Part shown: piece after piece, positions 13,001 through 26,800 of the stretch
Position numbering within the stretch: the stretch's first letter is position 1
How the letters are laid out: every line of letters starts with the position of its first letter
NCBI GenBank assembly: GCA_964036045.1
Contig: OZ038387.1
Span: 57,444,427 to 57,508,426 of the forward strand
Origin: Eutreptiella sp. 'Long Island Sound 2002'
Lineage: Eukaryota; Euglenozoa; Euglenophyceae; Eutreptiales; Eutreptiaceae
Length of the DNA: 64,000 bases
Reading direction: 5' to 3'
Program-made: the position numbers and the translations under genes
The notes under the pieces: model-generated
What the model was told of the DNA's origin: nothing
The model's database searches: none
The model's input: the letters and a program-made list of their open reading frames with translations, nothing else

Positions 13001-16000
13001 CATACATAAGCACCACAACCACATCAAACAAGTGCAACATTTTCACGACACGGGGACAAGATGAGGCAAAGGGAGAGACACTGGCAATCCTCGCCAGTGG
13101 TCACAACAAATCTGGCAAATGCCCATAAACTCTGAGAAAGAGTAGACAACAGTTTTTCGGAAAGCCGGGATAATGCCATATGTTCACCTTGACCATTGTT
13201 GCCCTTCGGTTTTCTTACACGGGTCTTGATTTCAATGTTGGTGAACACTGAGTCAAGCACATGTTCCGGGCCAGCTTGCGCGCCTTGGTGAGCCTTCAGC
13301 CAATAGGATAGTGGAGTGCACATGCCGAAGCTAACCTAGCGTTTTGAAGCGGCCAATCATGTGCAATCGTACAAGGTTGAATTGACGAAAAATTTGATAG
13401 GAAACACACTCATCTTCAAGAATTAGTTGAAATGGGCCAAAATAAGAGGGCCGAAGCAAAAATCAAAATCGCCAAGGACGGGGCTAAACAGTGAACGGGG
13501 AGGGCTACGACCGTTGTGTCGCCTCAGCGCCGAGTGCGTGTGACAGCCGCCTGTCACATGCACGCAGCACCGGAAGGCCTATTAGAAACAGACCTTTTGT
13601 TCCATGCGTATTTTAATGCGAAACTAAGATATGATATGAACGCAGTGGTTGCGCATATAATGATATGCTGATATGTGTCGCTGTGCGCAGAACCGCTCGA
13701 GCGCAAAGCGACGTGAAAGGTAGAGCAAGACATAGCGGAAACACAGACCAAAGGCACAGACCAAAGGGAAAGGAGCCATACCAACGCCTCTCCCCGCTCT
13801 ATGGCCTCGGAGATGTCGTAGCCCCCTCTCGCACCTACTTGAGAGTGCCTACGCAAGACATTGTTGGTTTGTGGGTTTTAGCTGCAAGGAAAAGGTGCTG
13901 AACTTGGTGTTAGCAACGTTGTGAAGGTGTGAGTGCTACAAAGAAGGGAGACAACAGAGCATGAAGGGCACAAAGGGCGCAGAAGCTTTCCGTCGTGCTA
14001 CACTACATTGCAACTTTTAAGTTAAAAAAGAAGAAAATATTTTTGTTGAATAAAATGATTCGTTTGCTAACATTGTGCGTACCTCGTGCAACGCCCTGTG
14101 GGTGTCAAGGGTGATTTGTTGATGTTGCTTCGTTGCTTTGCATTGCACGATGGCGGTTGAAAATGCCTTAAATAGCAGCTACCAGGCAGCTGGTTGCGGC
14201 CGCCAGGTGGCAGAAATCGCAGCGCAAGCAACTGCAAAAAGGATGACGATGACTACCATAGACAATTGAATATAATAGACACCGTAATTTCTGAAGGGGA
14301 TTTGTAAACTCAAAGTCAGAGAATCAAGCACCTGTACCCCCGATTGAATCAATCAAGTATGGATTTTTCCCAATGCGCACGTGCCTCGTGGCAGCGTTCG
14401 AAGGGCAAATCAGAGATATCGAATCATTTCTTGAGCATCCTCACAATTTCTTGTTCCGAGAAACGATTCTGCCACTGAAATACCCACCACAACCATTATT
14501 GAGCCAGACAACATCGGAAGGCAACGTACACGATTTGCCCACCGAAATAATCTTCACCTAGTCTTCACCTCTGTCTGTCATTGTTTGTTTGCACTTCCAT
14601 GCCATTTACTCATGCTGTCCCCCGTAGGCATTCCACGCCCGGGTGTTTGACTATTGCTAATTTGGGGTTGAAGGGGTAGCCAAGGAACAAATCAGTGCAT
14701 TGGCGGTGCTTTGGTGGTTTGCATTTGCAAACTAGCACATAGGTGCTGCTTTGGAGGTTTCCATCTACAATCTATAGTATACATGTGTACTATACTAAGT
14801 GCAGTGACATGATGTGCATACATGTGAAAGGAGAGGGTATGAACACAAGCAAGATACCGTAACATAATACAAGTGAGTTGTCTAGGTGCCAACGAAAGAC
14901 AAGCATTGAAAGGGTAAATATGGAGTAACCTTGTTTATGGCTTTGTGAACTAGTTTGCACCCTGATACCCTTTGTTTCAGTCTAAGATGCATCTGTGAGC
15001 AGTTGTTTGTGCCTATTGTTGTGCTAGTGTAACACTCACACACCCCAACCCGTCCAACACAGCCAGCACATTGTCCCAAAATGTGCCGCACATTGCGGAT
15101 GTAGAGGTTGGCACTTGAACACCTAAGGTAACCTGGAACTTTTGCACATAACTTTTGCGCCTATTTTGATGCATTCAAATTCTATTTGCGCTATGATTCC
15201 GATATCTCAATTCCGGACTGCACCGTCAGCCCCCGAAGTCATTTGCTATTTTTCGCACTCTGAAAATGCATCCACAATTGTCCACCAGCACCTACATATT
15301 CACCCGTTTTCTTGAACTTATGCGGAGTTGCCCAGAGGGGGTGGTAAGCCGCCACAGAATGAATCAGTGAATAAACGTTGATGCTAAGCCGAACATAACA
15401 ATTGCTGTCACTTGCCACAATCCCAACTTGTTCTCTATCACGATCATTACCCCCGTAACCAATCACGGTTGCCTCTCAACCGCAATGTGTCACCCAGCAG
15501 CATCTCACACAGCATCGCATGCCCAACCTTGACTACTTCATCCCCTCACTACCCCAACCCCTGACATTTCTTGTGATTTCTGTTTATCAACGCTTCGCAT
15601 TAGAAAGACCGGCAGCATCGTCCCTTGGTGAACGTGTTGGTGAGTATGTGGCGCTGCGGATTGTGCGCTTCTTTGCCCGTGTTTCTGAGTTGGGGGCTAT
15701 GGGGATTGCTGGTGGCACGAATGGGGTCCGTAGGCTGAGAATGCGCCTGTGTCATCACCTATGTCGTCCGCCACGTGAGTCTAGTCGAGTGTTGAGATAG
15801 GTGACAATAGTGAAAACTGTCAAAACTCACCCGTGTGTATTATATGGCACAAGGATTGACGTCTTTTGAAGAGTACTCGGGTTGGCCAACAGATGGAAAC
15901 AAAAGAATGCTTTTTTATCTAATTCCTGTGGCAGAGCACCTTCGTCTCGCGTAGATGGAGCTGCCACAGCACGTCCGTTACGAGGGTACGGCTTGTAGCT

Positions 16001-17600
16001 TGTAGGTTGTTTTCTGCATGGACCACCAAGTGTACAAAAGGTGGACAAAAGGTGAAGCCCACCGCGTACATGGCACAATATGGGCACCCTCTATGTGTTT
16101 GTGTGCCTCACCCACAGCAATGTGGTTGTTATTGTTGCAGCATGTTGCAAGCAAGTAGTGGTGTTTAGTGTCTGTGGGTGGTGGGTTGGTGATGGTTGGT
16201 GGTGGCTGATGTCCAACAGTCTCGCGTGCATGAACTGGGACAAGTGCCCATTGCATGTACCCTAAGGAACACTCGTAGCAGTAGCCATAGCAATCATTGC
16301 TCAGCTGCAGTATTTGCAACACATGTGTGGTTTTCTGTCTAATGCGTCGCTTTCGCAACATGCATGCAACTCCCCATGTTGGTCCAACATCCTCTCTTTG
16401 GGCACGGCAGCCGATGGATCGATGGTGGGAAGGCTTGAAAACACCCGAAGTTCTTCACAGAACCTAAAGGATGTGTAGCACGCACAATGTGTACATGCTG
16501 CATGCTCTTGCTCATCTGCCTGTATCCGGGTTTTTTCTTCTGTCCGTGCTGTCCAACCCCCCACCCCTTTTCCATCCTAATCGGAGGAGGTTCCCCCCCC
16601 ACACCCACACCCACACACACAGTGCAACCCATGTGCTGACTGACATATAGGTGATCCAGTCCACCCTGGAAAGGGGCTGTGAGACTGTAAGCCTCCTTTG
16701 GTAGATGAATCCGCCCTTGACAAAAGTCATGCAGCCGCGACCTGATCTACATTCATTCCTGCCTACACACTGCACAGACACCGGGGCAAAAACCAATGGC
16801 AAAATGCCTAGAAATGCTGTGCGGCATTTGGCTGTCAAGCACCCTCCATTCAACTTCACTGTCTTAGAAAAGACCTTGTGTGAAGCATGCCAGCCCCAGC
16901 ATGGGAGGGACGCCAAGGATAGAAGCAGCACTTGTGAGAAGAGGGACAATGGTCCCCCTCTCGCCAATTGAAAATACTCTTCCCGCTGGTTGGGATACGC
17001 AATGTAAACAATTTCTCATAACTCAAAAACTATGCGTGCACTCGGAAGTACTGACCAGCGCATTTTCTGAACCTTTATGACAATCCAACCCCCCCCATCC
17101 AGTCCTGTAGACTCTGCCCCTTTGGTTCCCTTGGAGCAGGTCCCATGGAGAGGACGGGTATGGGGAGCTTGTTGGGCTGCGAGCAGAGGGACAACAGTTC
17201 CACTCTCGCCTCACAAGCACGGGCACCCACCCAGCCCTCGCACAAGCTTGTCTAAGCATAGCAACCCCGTCTGACTGTCGTTTTTCTGGTTTTTTGACCT
17301 CAGTTTTTGTGGTCAGAAATGTAATGTGACGTGGTTGTGTTCCAATTGTAGAGGGAAAGAGCGGCTGGTTCATGCCTGTGGCAGACCTGCCTGCTCAACA
17401 ACATTTCGCTTGGCACTGCAACCCAAGATATTGTTGATGACAGTGTGGTACCAAAGAATGAGAAGCCCCAAACCCTGCAGATTCTATTGCCATGCCCTGT
17501 TCTGAGTATTGTGGTTGAGGTGATGTATGGGCAGGTTTTCATTTCCTGCCTCCTTTTCGTACCACATGTCACGCACAAGCACGGCCTTGTCTAAGCACAG

Positions 17601-17708
17601 GAAGTGTGGGCAGCCACGGCGAGTCCAGCTCAAGCGAGTTTGTAGTCACAGACATGGCAACAGAGTCGTCAAGGGACTCCAATGACTCAGGGTTCAGCAT
17701 GGACATAA
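17601..17708 (+). CDS. Possible 5' exon of the kinase gene
   Basis: The stretch has a CACAG acceptor in front and a GTGAGT donor behind. The enclosed frame is Ser/Asp/Glu-rich (GESSSSEFVVTDMATESS), typical of a disordered N-terminus, with an internal ATG at 17654. Its phase does not fit directly onto the exon at 18327, so it is either a separate or alternative exon or a chance open stretch. Confidence 0.2.
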
Positions 17709-17802
17709 GTGAGTGGCAGCGATTAAGGAGACGCCTAAAGGCGCTGTGACATATGCTGCACAGGATGTGCACGCCATGGACAACGGAACACATGCCCACG
17801 GC

Positions 17803-17885
17803 TTTGCCGCCTTGTTGGAACAGTGGCCGCGGCTCCACCGCGTTTGAACACAATGATGATCGCGGCTCCGCCGCTTTGCCCAAAC
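17803..17885. repeat. Short imperfect direct repeat, three units
   Basis: Three units of the form CGGCT(T/C)(T/C)(G/A)CCGC followed by a TTG..ACA-like stretch recur at about 17804, 17827 and 17871. They lie upstream of the kinase coding exons. No function is evident. Confidence 0.4.
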
Positions 17886-18326
17886 AAGCAAACTGAGGTG
17901 TTACCGGTGTTACCCCGGAGGGTGACGACCATCGTCGGATTGTGGCTAAGGACAAGAACCCCGTGGGACCATGGTTTTCTTGATTTTTTGGCATGCTTGC
18001 GCAAGGGGAGGGGGTTACCCAAATTACATATCCCCACCATCTGTGGACAAACAATGGAGACAATTTCCTCTTGAAAACCCAAACCAGTACTGAGCTTTTC
18101 TGGCAACCTCCACTCCCCCTGTCAATGCCGCTCCTCACACACCCAGATCTTTGGCAAGGTGTCCAGGGCTGGGACACTTTCCTCTGAAACTTCTCACTGT
18201 GCGCACCGTCCCACAAGTGTGTGCACTTGTCGCTATGGTGTGTTGCGCCTGAAGCCCGGGGCCCTGGACAGTTCCAACAGGCCTGGTTTGGTTTGGCTCT
18301 TATCTTTCTGCAGAAGTTTGGCAATT

Positions 18327-18423
18327 ATGTCAGACTTTCAAGCTCAAGTGCACAAGTTTTCAGAAAAGGCAGAACGGGCTGCTGCACAATCTCGCGAGAC
18401 ACTCGCTCTCCTTGATAACAAAG
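18327..18423 (+). CDS. Kinase gene, probable first coding exon
   Basis: ATG at 18327 opens a helical, Ala/Glu-rich start (MSDFQAQVHKFSEKAER); a GT donor follows at 18424. A CTGCAG acceptor at 18308-18313 could place a 5' UTR exon border just before it. It ends in phase 1, whereas the exon at 19674 needs phase 0, so another exon must lie between, or the exon is longer: the frame stays open to 18689. Confidence 0.5.
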
Positions 18424-21400
18424 GTGTTTTCAAAGGTGGCAATGGGGATGTGCAGGTGTACGGCTCCCAGGCCCTGATGTCAAAGAAGGACAATGTTCTT
18501 GCCTCATGGCTCAAGTCAGTGAAGGTGGCTCTCTCCTTGTCAGTGCAGGCCCTAGCGCTATGGGATATGGTGCAGGTTCAGTCAAAGGCAGGCACTGAAC
18601 ACTGGTGGGAGGAAGGAGCCTCAACTGCGAGCACCTGCCCTGTTAGGAGCATTGAAGGTGGTCTGAATAGAGGTAATAGGAGGTTTTAGCTCCCCTCCCA
18701 CAGATGGTGGAATTTCCCGCTCCGTGGGGTGACCAACTGCTACTGATGGCACGACCCCTTCCCCCACCCGAAATGACTTGAGAGCCCCGCACAAAACGGC
18801 CGCGCAGACTCATGGCCATGGTAGACAAGGAAGTGTGGCTGCTGGCGCCCTCAGTGTGGTGTGTGCACAGTGCAGGCATTTGGCCGTTGCGGCAGAATAA
18901 GCCCCCGTAGTTTGCATCGCCTGTGGGACAAAGCGTTAATGCATTCGCCATCACCATTCAAAAATGGTTGCAAATCGGCTGTCGAGTCATTTCCAGATGT
19001 GTTAGGAAACCCCTTTCAGGTGTCTGCAACCCGGGAGGAGTTAAACGAGCACACTCGGAAGTGTGAACCCACCATGACAAGCGATACCATCCCAGGAGCC
19101 TGGTCCATTGAACTTGAGTGATATGACGATTCTTCCAAGTTACAGAGCACACTGCAATCTTTGCGTCTTCGGTAGGTTGGGCATTTCACTTGACGGGGGC
19201 GCATGGAGCGGGGCTGTAGCAGGATGAATCCTGCATGCTCCATGTGCCCTGCTACAATCCCACTCAATGAACCGACGTGAAGGCAATAACACAGGGCGCT
19301 CATTTCGTGGTACGGGGTGGAAGTGGTGTCACCAGCCTGCTATTAAATGTTAGAAGGATTGTGGTAAAGTAAAAGGGAATTGTTCTTTTTTGCTAGTTTC
19401 AGAACAGCCCTGCCCCTTGCCGTTGCCGCACCTTCTGCAATTCTGGATCATGGCGTGGCCCATGCAATGTGTCGGTTGGCGGGGAGTACCCATCTCCCCC
19501 CCCCCCCCCCGCTGACAGACCGGACAGCTTCAATTGGACTGTATCTAGGTAGTCGTGGGCGTTCACGTTTGTGCAGTAGGTTGGAGAGTTGAGAGTACGG
19601 TCTGGCGACCAGGGTTTCGGCCACCTGAACATGGCGAACCGTTGCTGACTCTGCATATTTGTTTATTGTCAAGGGTACCGTGCACGAGCCTACGCTATTT
19701 GGCAACGACACTGCAACTCCAGCCCGGTATTCCGAGCTTTTCGACGCCCTTGTATCGACTTTAGCCTCCACAGCAGATCCTCCGAACGATGCGGAATTGA
19801 TTTCATACTGTACACGGCTGATGCCCCGGGATGCGAAGCATTGCACGGACAACATGATGCGCCACACCGTGCAGGCTATGTTGCTGTTCGAAGAGGCCGC
19901 TTCCAATGTATTGCAGCAGGTGATGGACGAGGTGTGTCCGATGCAGCGGTCCACACATCATCTTGTGGAGGGGTCCTCTTTGCTTCGCTGACGGATAGTT
20001 TCCCATTTTCCATGGCGAGTAGTATGGTGAGTAGTGGTGTATTTGCCCGCGCAAAGAACTCATATTGGGCAAACGCCAAATCTGCTCCTGTTTGACACAA
20101 CTCTCCAAGCGTGGAGCGGTGACCAACCAACTGCCGTCCGTCAACCATCAACCGCCACTGCTGGACCATCAAACGCCGTCGGTAATGCCTGTCACCCACC
20201 GTGAGTTGACCGGAACACGTGCACCAAAATACTGCACTCAGGTGCTTTTTAAGAACCAAGAGAACGTAATTCCTGAACCATAATGTCCTGACGTAAACGC
20301 ATCACGTCTGTGCTGGACAAACCCACAGTAGCACAAAGGGAAGTCCCTCCGCAATGACTACTGCTGCTCTTTTGCACTTCTGTCACAGACACAAGCCGGA
20401 GAGTTCAAAATGGAGCTTGAGGCTTCCATTAGCCGTGTGTTGCTTCGTGCTGAGGACTGCATAAAGCGTGCTCGCAAGCGTGCCAATTTTTCTGCGGAAG
20501 GGGCTGCGGGCCTTTACATGACCCTGGCAGATGCCCGGGCTCATTTTGGGGAGGCTCGTGAGACCCTCCTGGAATCACTGGACAATGTGCGGCAGATGAT
20601 CCCCAAGGCCTGTTCCTTCCAGGTGTGAGATATGTGCACTGTCATGGAGGTTCACCCAAGAATCCCCAGCCAACTCCAGCCACCGCCTTTCCTTGCGAAT
20701 TTTGCCCCAAGCGTGCAATTTGGGGCATCACCTGGTCGTCACCCCAATCGTGCGTGCCGGATGTCCTGACAATAAGGGGAATTCTTCTCGCTTCTCCTGT
20801 GGTGCTGACATGCAACGCACGGAAACCATCACATTCGTCAACTCTGTCCTCCCAGCAGCCAGGCACTTGTTTCTGGGATTCGGCAAAGAAGACCATTGCA
20901 GGCAAGCAATGGCCAGTGGTGCAATTTAGACAGCAAAAAAGTTCCCGGTGTAAGCAGAATCAGTTTGGTTAGCCTTAGGCACCCCACGACGCTCGGTGAA
21001 AGGTGATGTGACGTTGTCTGGAAGCTTCGGCTGGAAGCTTCAGCAGATGCACGTGGTGTTGCAAACCGAATGCTAGAGCATTTTTAATAGAACAACCTTG
21101 CGGTTCCAGCAGGTGTCTAGGGGATTCGGGGGCTCTTGGGGGCCGTTCAAAACTGTATTGCAGCAGTTACAGAGCACCAACCGAGCACCCAGAGCAATTG
21201 TTTGCACCATGGTCGTGTTCGATCTGGAGCTGTAAGTCCGAGCGGTCCTGGGATTTGGCAGAGCATTGAGGAGTATCAGAGCGGCAGGAAATTCTTCGAG
21301 AATGGTGAATTCAAGGCACCAAGTAATTGAAGTGAATATGTATCACCTTGGTGTATGGGGCCACATCAAGTTGGGGTGCGTACAATAATTAATTAAATAA

Positions 21401-23836
21401 AATTGGGAGTTAATGATAGTGCATTGGTGGGTGAGGGGATTGGCTATTTTCAGGGAGGATTTTTGGACACAGCTTTGTATCTGGGGGTGGTTCCACGGCG
21501 GCGCCTGCAGCACACCTGCGATGTAGATTTTTCTGGCAATTTGACACTGAATTTTGTGCTCTATGTGGGTTACAATGGGATCAATAGTGGTTATTGCTGG
21601 ATATTGCACTTGGATGTGGCTTTTACAAGAACAGTTGCAAATGAAAGTCGTCATTGGGGGGCCATAGGGGGGCCATATGATTTATTTCCGCTTTTGTGAG
21701 ATGTGGAATGTGTGTAAGGCTATTCACTGTGGACATTGCTGCAGGGATGAGACATGACCTGTCGCTGTCACCTCATCGTTTTTTACACCTATTGCTATTA
21801 TTGAGTCCGGATGCCGCTCATGCTCATGCTCATGACTTCCCTCCTCCTTACCAAAGTAGAAGGGTGTGATTCCCTACCACTCTTTGCACAATGGGGCTGT
21901 AGTCTCTCTTTTGTGGAGAGCGATGGTGTCAACGGTGATCATCTCTGGGTGCCTTTGTACGGGAGGGTTTGCCTTTGCTGAGGTCTGGAGACAAATGAGA
22001 GAAACCGTCCCAATTCCAAGACATACGCAAATAAGGGATTTTCCTTACACCACTTTTAGGATACCCACCTACCCACCTGGAAAGGTTGAAAAGAATGCCT
22101 TGTTGGTTCATTTTGATCTGTCATGGTGCATTTTAGAAAGGCCGGGGGCAATTACATGACGGGTGTTTCTCTGCCATGCAGGAAGCAACCCCCTTCCCCC
22201 CCATGATGAGTCATTTATGCCCCACCTGTGTCTGCTGCCCCTGTAGGGCGCAGATGACATTGAAGCTGTCAAGAAGATGATCACGGCGTCAGAGGAACTT
22301 GAGCAGATGGCGGAGCGGATCCGGTGCTTGTCTAGTGCCTCATCATCTACTGGGGTCAATATTGACCGAGCCACTCGTGAGAGCAAGAAGCACGACACGC
22401 GATTGGCTCTGGTGTCCCTGCTGCGTCAGAAGCACGATGAGCTGAGCGACCGGTGGGTTGCAGCTATCTCACAACGGGTGTGAAGCCGTGCAGTCGCCCC
22501 CTCTGCCCACGTTCCTCGAACCCTTGTGCGCCAGGTGTAGTTTATTTACGTGTCTTCAGCTTGGGGGGTGCGGCTCCACGGGTCCTAGGACCCAACTATC
22601 CCACCCCCCTCCCCAAGGGGGCTCCGGCCAACAGTTAGTTGCCAAACGGCCGCCCTTTGGAGTCAATGGGCACCAAAGGCGCCCGAAAGAAAAGTTTGTC
22701 CATTTTGCACATTATTCTTAAACCCAACCCTGACCTTAACGGCCATGCTAACCCTCAGCCGAGTCCTACACCTACCCCTACCCATAGCTCTAAACCTAAT
22801 CAAGACTCAATATTGGGACCGAGCTGGTGGGGGAGGGAACATCTATGACTGGTGAGGGACATCAAGAATGATTCACACATTGATGGCTCTTGACAAAGTG
22901 AAATCAGCTTGCAAGTGAACCTCATCGCCACGAGGCCCACTTTCAAGGCTTTTTGGACTTCTTAGGGCCCAAAATGCCCCAAAATGGGCTCAAAATGGGC
23001 TCATTTCACCCGTTTATGCACCCCAAATGGTCTAGGATGAGGTTTGAAAAAATGCGTTTTTGACCCATTTTTGACCCATTTTTGACCCATTTTTGGTCCC
23101 AAAACAGCCCATTTTCAAGGCATTTTGGGATTTTCGGAGGACCAAAATGGGCCACCACAAGCTCAAAACGGTGCAAAAAGACTTGTTTTAGCATCACACA
23201 TGGTCTAGGATCATTTTTGAGAAAAGTCATCTTTTTGCCCCATATTGGACCCTGTTGACCCATTTGGGCACCCACCTGTTTCGGTGGAGCTTGGAGCTTG
23301 CCGCAGCCTAGTGGGCCTAGGTATTGGGGTCTAGGCGTCCATTTGGGCAATTCTGAGGGGTGGAAACCACAAAAAGTGGGGGGTTGCGGGTGGAGTAGGT
23401 GCCCTCGGAATCGCATTTTGAGCCATGTAGCCAAAGATATGGCCTATTCTTGGTTTGTGGCTGTCGGCATTTGGAGCTTCTGGGGGCCTTTTTGGGCCGT
23501 TTCCGGGACATATCATGGAGTTAGAGGGCCGCAAAGAGCTCGTTGACACGGGGAAGTCAAGCCGCACGTGGAGTGTACCCACCGTTTCCCTTCGTTTGGC
23601 CGTTTTGAATGTCTTCCAGGGGCTTTTTGGCCCAAAAATGGCTGTTTTTGGCCCTAAGCTGCAGTTTTTGAAACTGAGATCCGCCACTTGCGAATCCCGT
23701 TCCCGGTCGCCACCGTTGAGTTTCTTGCTTTCAAACTTTGTGTGATTGTACTTCACACCCATAGGTATCATCCACCAAAATTTCACCCGAAACTGAAGCA
23801 CCACGACGGAGTTCTGATTTTTACCCATTTCGCGCG

Positions 23837-23867
<31 letters not shown>

Positions 23868-26800
23868 GCTGCTAAACCTGGTAGGTCCACCCTAGACACT
23901 AAAAAGGGTTATAAAACCAAGACTGGTTCCACCAGCTCGGTAACCCTAACCCTAGCCCTAGCCCCACAGCAACCCACGCAACCGCCGATACCGGCGGATC
24001 GGGTGGAGGTCTCGTGTGTTTTTAACGCCCAGCCACCCCCACGCCCCCAAAAAAGAAGACACGCCATGGCACCACACACACCTGTAGCAGTGCGCGCCGC
24101 CACCTGTACTCGAGCGGATCGACGGGAGTCCCCGCCCGGTATTCAAAGGGATCGGTGGGAAGCCCCACCGATCCAGGGTTCGAACCGGCGCCAACGCGGC
24201 TAGCGCCGGGTGCGCCACCGCTCGGACAGCAGCCGCCACACACTGCACGTGCCCCACCCCAGTGAACAGCATGTGGTATCACACCTCCCCACTGAATGTT
24301 GTGTGTTGTGTGTTGTGTGTGCGCTAACTTTAACCGGACCTGTACCCACCGGGTTTTTCAACCTAAGGCCCCCACAACGCCCGACCACGTGTGGCCAGAT
24401 GGGGCCAGCTATATTAGCAGCACGGGGAGGGAGTGACCCTTGACCAGCATGTACGCCTAACCCAGCAGAGCCCGGACGGCTAACGTGGCCAGCGGAGGTA
24501 GGGTGGAGGGATGAACACCAGTTCGCCTGACACTCAACGGACGCGCCACGAGATGGCAAGATGGACAGAAGGCGATGACAGTCACGGGGCAGGCGCAGCC
24601 AGAGCCTAATGCGGACACTGCAACCTGACCATATTGAGGCCCTAGCCCCAACCCTTGCCCTAGCTTGAACCCTAGGCCAGGGTCAGGGTTATTGTTTGGG
24701 TCCAAAATGGAGACATGATGTGACAAAAGCAGCCATGAACGAAATTTCGGGGATCTTGTTCAGCCTAATCAACATGGTAGTATGGTCAGAGGGAGGGCAA
24801 GGGGAGGTAAAGGGAGCCTGCGATGGACCAACGCTTGGCCTTGGGGGCATGTGCCCCCCAAATCGCCCCACCTGGACCCCAACCAACCAACCAACCCTCC
24901 TGGACCCCCCGCCCCCCACCCCCAGGCAAAAGCCCTCCCCCGACCCCCCCCCCCCGCTCGCCCCTCCCAGAATCCCCCCCTCCCAAGCCCCCCCCCCCCC
25001 CCCAGTTAGTTGGGGGGTTAGTTGGCGTCCAGAACCGAGGAGTCGCCTCCCCCATGGTCTTCAGTGAATCTCTAGTGCGTCTTTCCCGCATCCCGCCTTC
25101 GGTTTCCCTTACCTTTATCCCTACCCTCACAATGATACCGGTTGAGAAATGTACAATATAAATGAAGATCCTGCAAATCCTAGAAACTAGAATTTCTACG
25201 GCATTTTTTGACATCCCTCGACATGGAGGCCGTGTAGAGTCCTCTGGATCCTGCTCTCTCTCCTTTCTCATCCTCTTCATCCTCTTCACCCCCCCCCCAC
25301 CTCACCCTGCTCCTACCCCATCATCATTCACATACTGGCTGTCGCCCTTGGGTGCAGTGTCAAGACACAAGCAACCACCTACCCAGATCCTCCCTCCCAC
25401 CTGTCTTTTGGTGTGTTCAGATCTCTGGATACCGAGCCGGCGGGTCAAGTACCTCAAGCACGCCTACAGCCACTGTCAGCAGTGATATCAACAAGCGGTT
25501 GGTGGCTGCCATGATTGAGCGGCTGCGTCCTGGCGGTGACTCTGCGTCCCTCGTATACAGTGCTCAGAAGCTTGTTGAGATGCGATTCCAGACCATGAAG
25601 ATTGAGTCTGTTCAGGCGGCAACCAAATTGTTCGAGGATGTTGCTATGGAGATTTACCATGAGGTTGCCGAGAAAGGTGTGTTTATGGCCTGTGGCTGCT
25701 TGGTAGGGTTGGTATGCAGCAGTGGTGCAGTGGTGTGCACGGGGTATAATGGAGGAGTGTTGAGGACAACACCAGGCATGTCTGGCCACAAAGGTGTGTA
25801 GCACCCCGCCGTGGCTTTCCACGACAGCCACACGAGCTACAAGGTGTCACAGTCAGAGTCAGAGTCGGAACCAGAGGCAGAGTGTGGTGGGAAGTGGTTG
25901 TCAGGGCTGAATAAGGCAGGGTGTGAGCATGCGACGGAAGGAAATGCGGACGTGATTATTTGGGCGCGAGGTAACGCAGGGTCGAGGAAAGGTAAGGTGC
26001 GATGGGGCGCAGGTTGGGGAAGGGGAGGAGTGTTTCGCCGGAATCGTGTGCCTCATTGGGCGAGGCGTAAACCGACACATCCCGCTCCCAGTCCGTGTGC
26101 TTTGTGATACGAGGCGCGCGCTGCAGGCGAACCTATGAGCGGGAGAGGGGAGAGAGAGCGGCTGGGTTGCAGGCTCTAGGAACCGATGGTAACCGCTCCG
26201 AATAGTTTCGCCGACGCATCCAACCGCGTTCTTGACCGCCATCGAAACCCCACTCTGGGCCCTCTCCCCTTCCAATGCATCCCTCGGTGTCAGGGGGAAA
26301 GTACGAGGGAAGGCAAGTGCGAGACAGCGAGGGAACGTGGATTCACCAAAGGTGGGCTTGAGGGCCCGAAGCGGTCTGCTCTTTGCAGATACTTGTTTCA
26401 TTTGCATCATCATTTTTTCACATAGCCTGCCCCTCCCCCCAACGACGCCGCTTCGGACCCCCATATGTCTACTGGAATGCACTACTGTTTTTTCATTTTT
26501 TTGTGAATTGTAAAAGAAGATTTTGGCCCCCATTTGTGTAGATTCAAAATGCTCAGAATGAAATGGGGATTTCACAAATACCCCCAAATGCGAAAAAAAT
26601 TTTTGACCCCCCCCCCTCCCCCCCCCTCCCCGGACTGCCCGCCCATGCCGGACTTCCTGACAGGACCCCGTTTAGCCACACTGTTTCCTCAGCCCTCGTC
26701 TGACTGTGTACCTGGCCCTCCTGGCACTCACCACCCCGCTGCCAACTATTGGGCGCCGCTGACGCGCAAACGGCACACCATGCCACATTCAGCACAGCCC

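Larger units (their letters stand above)
6256..17600. other. 11-kb stretch without a recognisable gene
   Basis: Apart from the listed hairpins and simple repeats I find no domain motif or consistent exon series on either strand. Open frames here are short and compositionally like non-coding DNA. Part of it may be the 5' region of the kinase gene or hold short exons that cannot be recognised without transcripts. Confidence 0.4.

Noticed and set aside
18314-18423. Alternative frame joining 17601-17708 directly to the exon before 18424
   Set aside because: The phase fits, but the resulting peptide loses the Ala/Glu helical character shared by the neighbouring exons.
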